From: a virus
IMG/VR virus record: IMGVR_UViG_3300006900_000004
Coordinates: 1-22,511 of that record
Reading direction: 5' to 3' (one strand)
Length of the DNA: 22,511 nucleotides
Notes under the pieces: model-generated
Database searches by the model: none
Told to the model about the DNA's origin: nothing
Seen by the model: the letters and a program-made list of their open reading frames with translations, nothing else
In this document: positions 17,829 to 22,163 of the stretch, in pieces
Layout of the letters: each line of letters begins with the position of its first letter
Position numbering within the stretch: position 1 is the stretch's first letter
Made by a program: the position numbers and the translations under genes

Positions 17829-18114
17829 CCAATAAGTCTCTTAATAAGGAATTTTGCTCTTGACATCTGCGAAAATCAATTACAGATATCTCTGCATCTT
17901 CCTTGCTTAGACATAAGTATTGCAAATTTTCAGGAGAATTACAATTGACAAACTCAATATTTGTATATGTAAGTTTTTTTGGAAGTTCCCTTTTAGAATG
18001 GGTTAAATTAGAGCATGAAATAAGGAATATTGCTATTAAAACAGTATAAACATATGCTTTTATGCTGAAAGGTGGCTTATGATGCTTTAAAATGCGTCTA
18101 AGAGGATTTATCAC
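17818..18114 (-). CDS. Lipoprotein, o-spanin (Rz1-like) candidate
   Basis: A 98-residue protein with a basic N-terminus (RRILKHHK), a hydrophobic core (about 20-33) and a lipobox LISC with C34 as the lipidation site. After it are Pro, Asn and Cys residues and a C-terminal helix (RRCQEQNSLLRDLL). An outer membrane lipoprotein with this shape, downstream of a coiled-coil membrane protein, fits the o-spanin of a two-part spanin pair, which fuses inner and outer membranes at lysis. Start is GTG with GAGG about ten bases upstream. It is longer than most Rz1 proteins, and two further cysteine pairs make an alternative surface role possible. Confidence 0.55.
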   Translation of the reverse strand: MINPLRRILKHHKPPFSIKAYVYTVLIAIFLISCSNLTHSKRELPKKLTYTNIEFVNCNSPENLQYLCLSKEDAEISVIDFRRCQEQNSLLRDLLDGS

Positions 18115-18121
18115 TATTTCC

Positions 18122-18211
18122 TCACCAATAAGAATGGAATGGGCTAAAGTTTATTAGAAACACCAATGCAAGTGAGATTAATCCTAATAAATACAATTTA
18201 AAATATCTCAT
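18122..18211 (-). CDS. 29-residue membrane peptide
   Basis: A short frame that begins in an ATGA overlap with the stop of the coiled-coil gene and ends seven bases before the lipoprotein start. After MRYFK comes a hydrophobic helix (LYLLGLISLALVFLINF) and a short polar end. No separate strong ribosome binding site; expression would be by coupling. It could be a small membrane peptide of the lysis block. Evidence is the overlap, hydrophobicity and absence of unused space in this operon. Confidence 0.4.
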   Translation of the reverse strand: MRYFKLYLLGLISLALVFLINFSPFHSYW

Positions 18212-18456
18212 CCGTTTCTTATCTTGTTCAGCTCCGTTATAAAGTTATCCGATTCTTTATTCTTCAACCTGTGTTTCCAATCATCTATTTTCTGCTGAGT
18301 TTTTTTCTCGTGTTTTAGGATTATGATCTTATCTTTCATGTTACGGACTTGCTTTTCTAATCTTTGCACTTTTCTCTTTTGGAGAAACCCCATTAATAGA
18401 GCAAGTCCTTTATTCAATAAATCAGAAATTATATTACTTATCAATTTAGCCCACAT
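18208..18456 (-). CDS. Coiled-coil membrane-anchored protein, i-spanin (Rz-like) candidate
   Basis: An 82-residue protein: a moderately hydrophobic N-terminal helix (about 5-25, with LISNIISDLL and LALLMGFL) followed by a long, highly charged helix (about 27-78) rich in K, E and Q with heptad-like leucines, isoleucines and valines. This is the layout of an i-spanin, anchored in the inner membrane with a periplasmic coiled coil. The N-terminal helix is amphipathic, so anchoring is less certain. A GGAG site precedes the ATG, which overlaps the upstream 55-residue gene by 11 bases. The lipoprotein two genes on would be the partner. Confidence 0.5.
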   Translation of the reverse strand: MWAKLISNIISDLLNKGLALLMGFLQKRKVQRLEKQVRNMKDKIIILKHEKKTQQKIDDWKHRLKNKESDNFITELNKIRNG

Positions 18457-18613
18457 CTCTCAACTCCAAAGTAATATCTTTTTGTGTGAGTCCTAAATCC
18501 TCAAAATATTTATCTGCTTCAAGTCTTGCTTCGTCAATATCCGTAGTGATAATGCTATTTGTATCTATAACCTTCTTGTTTTCATGGTCATAAATAATAA
18601 GTTGAAATCTCAT
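18446..18613 (-). CDS. Small acidic hypothetical protein
   Basis: A 55-residue protein beginning MRFQLIIYDHENKKV and ending LELRDVG. The ATG sits in an ATGA overlap with the holin-like stop and has GAGGG eight bases upstream. No membrane segment; two beta-strand-like stretches flank an acidic helix (DIDEARLEADKYFEDLG, about 25-41). It is between the holin-like and i-spanin-like genes. Small, well-started and tightly packed, so probably real; function unknown. Confidence 0.55.
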   Translation of the reverse strand: MRFQLIIYDHENKKVIDTNSIITTDIDEARLEADKYFEDLGLTQKDITLELRDVG

Positions 18614-18771
18614 TTTCCCTCGTTTAAAAACATAGCTATTAAACCTGCTGCACCTGCAATGGCAGTTGATATAACAGTCCAGCTTTCATTAGAGACACCA
18701 ATGGCGAGCATTAGACCAGCAAGACCAGCATAAGTGGAAGGTTCTTTTAGTAACTTCACTAATTTAATCAT
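18610..18771 (-). CDS. Holin-like small membrane protein
   Basis: A 53-residue protein with two predicted membrane helices: about residues 14-26 (TYAGLAGLMLAIGV) and 32-49 (WTVISTAIAGAAGLIAMFL), joined by SNES and ended by NEGK. The pattern LLKEPSTYAGLAG and IAGAAGLIAMFL is common among short phage proteins annotated as holins. It heads the cassette and has a very strong AAAGGAGAG site (18779-18787). A promoter lies 26 to 56 bases upstream. Expected role: timed permeabilisation of the inner membrane. No endolysin gene is recognised nearby. Confidence 0.65.
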   Translation of the reverse strand: MIKLVKLLKEPSTYAGLAGLMLAIGVSNESWTVISTAIAGAAGLIAMFLNEGK

Positions 18772-18796
18772 ATACGCACTCTCCTTTTATAAATTT

Positions 18797-18827
18797 ATTA
18801 TACTTTATTCTTTGATAAATGGTCGAA
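18797..18827 (-). promoter_or_regulatory. Probable promoter of the lysis/nuclease operon
   Basis: On the minus strand a perfect -10 TATAAT (18802-18797) lies 26 bases before the holin-like ATG. The -35 is weak: TTCGAC (18827-18822) at 19 bases, or TCGACC at 18. It lies in the 98-base gap after the 95-residue gene. The gap also holds a 6-bp stem (18833-18838 with 18846-18851), too weak to call a terminator. Confidence 0.45.
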
Positions 18828-18869
18828 TAATAATTCAAGTTGTTTTTGAATGACGTTTTTTTGTTATCA

Positions 18870-19157
18870 TCATTCTTCCTCATAAGCTGTGTAGACTGTT
18901 TTGATATCATCTTTTTGATTATCTTGAGGTCGTTTTCCATCCATGAAATCTTGTCCATGTTTATAACCTAAATAATATGAGACTTTAATAATTTCTTCGA
19001 GACTAGCTGACTTAGTATTAGACATATCCTTAGTTACAGGAAGTTTTTTTGCATTGTTAAAAACAAAATTAAGGTAGGTCTGCAAAGAAGAATAATCTTT
19101 TAGGTGGACAATAAGTTTTAATTTATCACTTGATATGGTTGTAAAAAAGTTTCTCAT
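18870..19157 (-). CDS. Hypothetical protein
   Basis: A 95-residue protein with a Phe/Leu-rich first half (FFTTISSDKLKLIV, then LQTYLNFVFNN), a lysine-rich middle and an acidic end (YEEE). A segment YYLGYKHGQDFMDGK lies near residues 61-75. No membrane helix and no catalytic motif seen. AAGGAG precedes the ATG, but at about 11 bases. It follows the Fe-S-type nuclease gene after a structured 97-base gap. Function unknown; membership in the early operon is inferred from orientation. Confidence 0.6.
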   Translation of the reverse strand: MRNFFTTISSDKLKLIVHLKDYSSLQTYLNFVFNNAKKLPVTKDMSNTKSASLEEIIKVSYYLGYKHGQDFMDGKRPQDNQKDDIKTVYTAYEEE

Positions 19158-19177
19158 CAGTTAGAATCTCCTTTCGT

Positions 19178-19246
19178 AGATTGAGTTTTGCTCAACATTG
19201 GTTTGGTAACGAAGAAAGCTAAGAGATTAGCACTAGAACTCAATCT
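19178..19246 (-). promoter_or_regulatory. Inverted repeats in the leader of the 95-residue gene
   Basis: AGATTGAGTT (19178-19187) is the exact inverse complement of AACTCAATCT (19237-19246). A second stem, TTGAG (19181-19185) with CTCAA (19191-19195), uses the same bases, so the two exclude each other. Inside the long pairing, GCTAA (19218-19222) pairs with TTAGC (19227-19231). On the minus-strand mRNA the long helix ends about seven bases before AAGGAG. A translational or transcriptional switch is possible but unproven. Confidence 0.4.
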
Positions 19247-19254
19247 CGGCTTAC

Positions 19255-20148
19255 TTAAAATTTTACACCTCCCAAATAATAATCACAAAATTTATTAACA
19301 TTGCAATAATGTTGGCATCTTATATCTTCCCCTTTTCTTAAAACAATCTTATACCCCTTTGTCAAATCGTTATCATTGAGATATTGTTTTACTTGTTCCT
19401 TTGTATCTAATAAACGGAGAGCATTTTTTCTACCATCTTTATAGATGGCATATTTATTATCTGTTGCCCATCTTTCCTTAGCTGTGCATAAAGGCAATGC
19501 TCCAGTTTCTGCATCCTGATGAGCTTTAATCCTAGCAGTTACAAAATCACTTTGTTCTTGCTCACTCCATTTTCTTATAGGGATCATCATGACCTGTTGT
19601 TTAGGATAGTTGTCGGACTTTTGAACTTGCCTTATAGACCAATCTCGCATGATGCCCATAACGGCTAATGATTTTGGTTGTACCCTTTTTTTATATATTT
19701 TTAATTCATCTGGGTTATGTCGGCAAAGAAAGTCTAAGACGTTTAATTGTTGTTCCCATTCAGGCTTCCCTTTCCCCATTGCATCAACAACTGACCAAGC
19801 AGATGTAACTTTAAAATCTATTAAAGCACCTTTACTTAATAAATCGAACTGGCCACTTAATGTCCATCCATTAGTTTCCTTGCCTTTGTAAAATAATCTT
19901 TTCTCGGCTAGGTCTTTTCTAGTCTTTGCTCGTTCTATCATGTAATGGACTGAACTTCCGATTAAGGCAAAAATCTTGTCAGCAACATCTTCTTCTATTT
20001 CGTCTTGATGTTGTTTCTCTAATACCCTTATTCTAGGAGGAGATATTAAACGAGTGGTACTAATATCGCTACCCTTGCTACTGTAGGGATCGTTGGCTAC
20101 TGCATTTACAATAGCTTCCGGTAAATTAGATTTGTTAGTAAGTTTCAT
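19255..20148 (-). CDS. PD-(D/E)XK nuclease of RecB/Cas4 type with a putative Fe-S cluster
   Basis: About 297 residues from the chosen start. Numbered from an in-frame upstream ATG at 20169, it shows GSSVHYMIERA (71-81), SGQFDLL (D109), IDFKV (D118, K120) and WEQQLNVL (138-145), which are the motifs of RecB-like nucleases. Four cysteines, C228, C285, C289 and C295, could hold a 4Fe-4S cluster as in Cas4 and AddB. I chose the ATG at 20148 because similar phage proteins begin just before LTNK-NLP, and it follows the upstream stop by one base; the ATG at 20169 has AGGAG directly against it. Paired with an SSB-like protein, it probably processes DNA ends in recombination or replication. Confidence 0.75.
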   Translation of the reverse strand: MKLTNKSNLPEAIVNAVANDPYSSKGSDISTTRLISPPRIRVLEKQHQDEIEEDVADKIFALIGSSVHYMIERAKTRKDLAEKRLFYKGKETNGWTLSGQFDLLSKGALIDFKVTSAWSVVDAMGKGKPEWEQQLNVLDFLCRHNPDELKIYKKRVQPKSLAVMGIMRDWSIRQVQKSDNYPKQQVMMIPIRKWSEQEQSDFVTARIKAHQDAETGALPLCTAKERWATDNKYAIYKDGRKNALRLLDTKEQVKQYLNDNDLTKGYKIVLRKGEDIRCQHYCNVNKFCDYYLGGVKF

Positions 20149-20149
20149 A

Positions 20150-20752
20150 TTAGAATGGTATTGATTCATCTCCTAATTCGGCACTATTCCCGTCTCCCAT
20201 ATCCACAGTCGAACCCTCTAGTTCTTTGCAACGTAAGATGATTTTTCTGATACCTTCTGACAGTTGATTAAAGACTTCACGATTGCCCTGTTGATAATCT
20301 TCTATCGAAAAGAAAACATCTTCGTTGTACTGCTTCGGTAGTTCTTCTTTTGTAGCTAAAGGTAATACGTTGACCACTTTTGATTTTCCATTATTGCCCT
20401 CAATAATATTAAGAGTACATGGAATACCTAGTATGTTTATCAAGTCGAAACCTTTCTTCTCTTGCTCTGTAAATGCTCTACCTCTCCAAGATGACAAGTC
20501 AGCACCCATATTAGACTTCTCATGGAGAGATAGAGTATAAAACTTTGAGATGGTCATGGGTTCGTCATTATTTAATTCATCTGGAACTTCCCATATAATA
20601 AGAACTTGTTCCTTGTATGATATTTCTCCAGAAAATTCTTGTTTCTGTGTACCCAAGCCTATAACTTTGATACATCTTGCGTTGTGCATCCCGATAGGAA
20701 CTTGTGGATACCCCGTATTTCCCTCAGATGCTGTTACTACTAATGTTGTCAT
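20150..20752 (-). CDS. Phage single-stranded DNA-binding-like protein
   Basis: A 200-residue protein of a type widespread in phages next to nuclease genes. Conserved-looking segments are PQVPIGMHNARCIKV (about 16-30), LIIWEVPDE, KFYTLSLHEKSN (70-81), LSSWRGRAFTEQEK (86-99) and LINILGIPCTL. It ends SAELGDESIPF, very like the acidic tip (DDDIPF type) with which bacterial SSB recruits partner proteins. No enzymatic motif. First gene of the leftward early operon, with GAGGAG six bases before the ATG and a good promoter 50 to 77 bases upstream. The following nuclease starts right after its stop. Role: probably coats ssDNA and recruits the nuclease. Confidence 0.7.
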   Translation of the reverse strand: MTTLVVTASEGNTGYPQVPIGMHNARCIKVIGLGTQKQEFSGEISYKEQVLIIWEVPDELNNDEPMTISKFYTLSLHEKSNMGADLSSWRGRAFTEQEKKGFDLINILGIPCTLNIIEGNNGKSKVVNVLPLATKEELPKQYNEDVFFSIEDYQQGNREVFNQLSEGIRKIILRCKELEGSTVDMGDGNSAELGDESIPF

Positions 20753-20801
20753 ATTTTTCTCCTCTAAATAAAAAGTTGATTTCTAGCATTAACTTTACTT
20801 A

Positions 20802-20829
20802 ATTCTACTATAGGGTTCTAGTTTGTCAA
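20802..20829 (-). promoter_or_regulatory. Leftward early promoter (sigma70 type)
   Basis: On the minus strand TTGACA (20829-20824), a 16-base spacer, then TAGAAT (20807-20802): a consensus -35 and a five-of-six -10. Transcription would start near 20795, giving a leader of about 43 bases before the SSB-like gene. ATTAAC (20788-20793) and GTTAAT (20846-20851) flank it as a wide inverted pair and could be repressor sites. Confidence 0.65.
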
Positions 20830-20836
20830 ATATAAA

Positions 20837-20864
20837 TTGATATTAGTTAATTTTTGGTTACTCT
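20837..20864 (+). promoter_or_regulatory. Possible rightward promoter of the Cro-like gene
   Basis: TTGATA (20837-20842), 16 bases, then TACTCT (20859-20864). The -35 is good, the -10 weak. Transcription from it would begin at or next to the ATG at 20871, consistent with a leaderless message. ATTAGTTAAT (20842-20851) lies between the two boxes. Confidence 0.3.
20842..20851. promoter_or_regulatory. Candidate operator ATTAGTTAAT, copy 1
   Basis: A ten-base element with ATTA and TAAT inverted arms. The identical sequence recurs at 21501-21510, at the methyltransferase promoter. It sits just upstream of the Cro-like gene, so autoregulation is a natural guess. In AT-rich DNA a ten-base match can arise by chance. 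Confidence 0.3.
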
Positions 20865-20870
20865 TTCTGT

Positions 20871-21101
20871 ATGGATAACATTATAGAACCACAAACAAAG
20901 TACCAATTAGCTATTGAAAGAAAGAATGAGATAGTCGGGAAATATGGAGGTAGAAACCTATCTCGCATGCTGAATATTTCGCACCCAGCAGTATCCAAGT
21001 GGAAAGCTATACCACCATACCGAGCATTTCAGATCGCCAAACTAGGTGATTATGAAGTAGAATATATAAGACCTGACTTAAATACTTCACCCATTATTTA
21101 G
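20871..21101 (+). CDS. Cro-like helix-turn-helix regulator
   Basis: A 76-residue DNA-binding protein. The helix-turn-helix is NLSRMLNISHPAVSKWKA (about residues 29-46), where SHPAVSKW is the recognition helix. It is followed by IPPYRAFQIAKL and EYIRPDL, as in small Cro/YdaS-type phage regulators. It is transcribed away from the SSB-like operon, as in a phage genetic switch. No ribosome binding site precedes the only possible start; the bases before it read TTTCTGT. It may be translated from a leaderless mRNA, as lambda cI is. No partner repressor or integrase is visible, so a temperate lifestyle cannot be claimed. Confidence 0.75.
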   Translation: MDNIIEPQTKYQLAIERKNEIVGKYGGRNLSRMLNISHPAVSKWKAIPPYRAFQIAKLGDYEVEYIRPDLNTSPII

Positions 21102-21146
21102 TGGGGAATGGCATTTTTCTCTATCTTCTGTAAGCCGTTTCCCACT
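21100..21146 (+). other. 13-bp stem-loop directly after the Cro-like gene
   Basis: AGTGGGGAATGGC (21100-21112) pairs with GCCGTTTCCCACT (21134-21146), 13 bp with two G-T pairs and a 21-base pyrimidine-rich loop. It begins at the stop codon of the Cro-like gene and ends just before the first repeat cluster. No uridine run follows. It may end the Cro-like transcript or be part of the origin-like region. Confidence 0.55.
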
Positions 21147-21149
21147 CTA

Positions 21150-21213
21150 TAGCAATCGCATGCAATCGCATAGCAACGCATAGCAACGCTATTTGGTAAT
21201 CGCATAGCAATGA
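21150..21213 (+). repeat. Repeat cluster A, 10-bp units
   Basis: Units run AGCAATCGCA, TGCAATCGCA, TAGCAACGCA, TAGCAACGCT, then after a six-base break TAATCGCA and TAGCAATG. The core GCAATCGC is the inverse complement of GCGATTGC in cluster B. The 10-bp period puts each copy on the same helix face. Confidence 0.85.
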
Positions 21214-21287
21214 TGTTTTTTTTTTTGAGTTTTTTAGGGTTTTTTTTCAAATGTCATTTTACCCCTGTTTTATATGGTTGTTTTATG
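21207..21287 (+). other. T-rich core between the two repeat clusters
   Basis: Contains runs of 11 (21216-21226), 6 and 8 T, then a mixed stretch rich in T with one CCCC. No ORF. It is flanked by an inverted pair, ATCGCATA (21199-21206) and TATGCGAT (21288-21295). It is a good candidate for a DNA-unwinding element if the region is an origin. Confidence 0.55.
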
Positions 21288-21357
21288 TATGCGATAGCAA
21301 TGCGATTGCAATGCGATAGCAATGCGATTGCAATGCGATAGCAATGCGATTCGATAG
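21288..21357 (+). repeat. Repeat cluster B, alternating 11-bp units
   Basis: Five exact 11-bp units: GCGATAGCAAT at 21291-21301, 21313-21323 and 21335-21345, alternating with GCGATTGCAAT at 21302-21312 and 21324-21334. A broken sixth unit, GCGATTCGATAGC, follows from 21346. The A/T alternation makes a 22-bp higher-order repeat. ATTGCAAT is palindromic. Confidence 0.95.
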
Positions 21358-21371
21358 CCCTTCACTTCCTA

Positions 21372-21458
21372 TAAGTAAGTAAGTAAGTAAGAAAGTAAGA
21401 AAGTAAAAAAGTACAAGATATAGTAGTGTAGAAGTATAAAGATAGTAAGTAAGTAAGT
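21372..21458 (+). repeat. TAAG tetranucleotide tracts
   Basis: TAAG five times in a row at 21372-21391, then AAAG/TAAG/TAAA variants to about 21412. After a 32-base interval a shorter tract of GTAA units lies at 21445-21458. The top strand is purine-rich. Tracts like these are prone to length change by slippage. Confidence 0.9.
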
Positions 21459-21473
21459 GCATTTCTTTTTTTT

Positions 21474-21502
21474 TTGACAACTGGATTCTATTCTATTAAG
21501 AT
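21474..21502 (+). promoter_or_regulatory. Rightward early promoter (sigma70 type)
   Basis: TTGACA (21474-21479), a 17-base spacer, and TAAGAT (21497-21502). The -35 is the consensus and follows a T-rich run. Transcription would start near 21509, just before AAGGAG (21511-21516) and the methyltransferase ATG at 21522. Confidence 0.6.
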
Positions 21503-21510
21503 TAGTTAAT
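21501..21510. promoter_or_regulatory. Candidate operator ATTAGTTAAT, copy 2
   Basis: Identical to 20842-20851. It overlaps the end of the -10 box and the expected transcription start of the methyltransferase promoter, where a bound repressor would block initiation. Confidence 0.3.
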
Positions 21511-21521
21511 AAGGAGATAGA

Positions 21522-22163
21522 ATGAAGACACTAGAATTATTTTCAGGCACTAAAAGTTTTAGCAAAGTAGCTAAAGAATTTGGTCATAAAACATTGACTG
21601 TTGATTTCGACCAAGAATTAATGCCTGATATTGTAGCTAATATTTTAGACTTTAATATTGATATGCTGGACGGATACAAACCAGATATAATATGGGCAAG
21701 TCCACCATGTACTCAATTTACTGTTGCATCTATGGGAAAAAATTGGAAATATGTTTACAAAGAAGATAAGAAATTAAGCCCAGAAGATTATTTACCTGCT
21801 AATCAAAAAACAAAAGAAGCTATTAAGATCATAAAAAAAACAATGGAAATAATAAACGAACTAAACCCTAAACATTTTTATATTGAAAATCCTAGAGCCG
21901 TATTGAGAAAATTAAACTTAATACTTTATCCATACACGACAGTTACTTATTGCCAATATGGTTTTACAAATATGAAACCTACTGATATATGGACTAACAA
22001 CCCCAAGTGGATTAAGGTGGCAAAGTCTTGCAAGAATGGTATGCCCTGCCACGAATCTGCACCACGAGGGTCGAGGACAGGTACGCAGGGAATAAAAAAT
22101 TCAATAGATAGAGGTAAAATTCCACCAGATTTGATTAAGGAGGTTTTGTCTTTTAGTTTATGA
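21522..22163 (+). CDS. DNA C5-cytosine methyltransferase (orphan)
   Basis: A 213-residue enzyme with the catalytic motifs of the family: LFSGTKSFSKVA (residues 6-17, S-adenosylmethionine binding), SPPCTQF (60-66, catalytic C63) and ENPRAV (122-127). APRGSRTGTQG near residue 178 is typical of compact phage versions. It is shorter than restriction-type enzymes, with little room for a large target recognition domain. No restriction gene is adjacent, so it probably protects the phage DNA from host nucleases or marks it. AAGGAG precedes the ATG by six bases, under a strong promoter. The stop overlaps the next start as ATGA. Confidence 0.85.
   Translation: MKTLELFSGTKSFSKVAKEFGHKTLTVDFDQELMPDIVANILDFNIDMLDGYKPDIIWASPPCTQFTVASMGKNWKYVYKEDKKLSPEDYLPANQKTKEAIKIIKKTMEIINELNPKHFYIENPRAVLRKLNLILYPYTTVTYCQYGFTNMKPTDIWTNNPKWIKVAKSCKNGMPCHESAPRGSRTGTQGIKNSIDRGKIPPDLIKEVLSFSL

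Larger units (their letters stand above)
21102..21521. other. Candidate replication origin (non-coding, repeat-rich)
   Basis: About 420 bases without a credible gene. In order: a stem-loop, repeat cluster A in one orientation, a T-rich core, cluster B in the opposite orientation, TAAG tracts, and the methyltransferase promoter. Arrays of short direct repeats beside an easily melted AT-rich core, next to a replication gene (22160) and a regulator, are the usual make-up of iteron-type origins. No protein can be shown to bind here from sequence alone. An operator array or partition-like site are alternatives. Confidence 0.5.

Noticed and set aside
18764-18958. Minus-strand 64-residue frame overlapping the 95-residue gene
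   Set aside because: It overlaps most of the end of a better-started gene, lacks a ribosome binding site, and would run through the promoter-like region. The lysine/asparagine-rich product looks like AT-rich translation.
20871-21101. Temperate phage switch (cI/cro with lysogeny)
   Set aside because: Only one small regulator is visible, with no integrase, attachment site or second repressor in the window. Calling the phage temperate would go beyond the sequence.
21150-21357. CRISPR array
   Set aside because: Units of 10-11 bp are contiguous with no unique spacers, so this is a tandem repeat and not a repeat-spacer array.
21283-21480. Minus-strand 65-residue frame across repeat cluster B and the TAAG tracts
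   Set aside because: Its sequence is just the translation of simple repeats (RIAIA and YLL runs). It has no credible ribosome binding site, and the DNA is better explained as a non-coding array.
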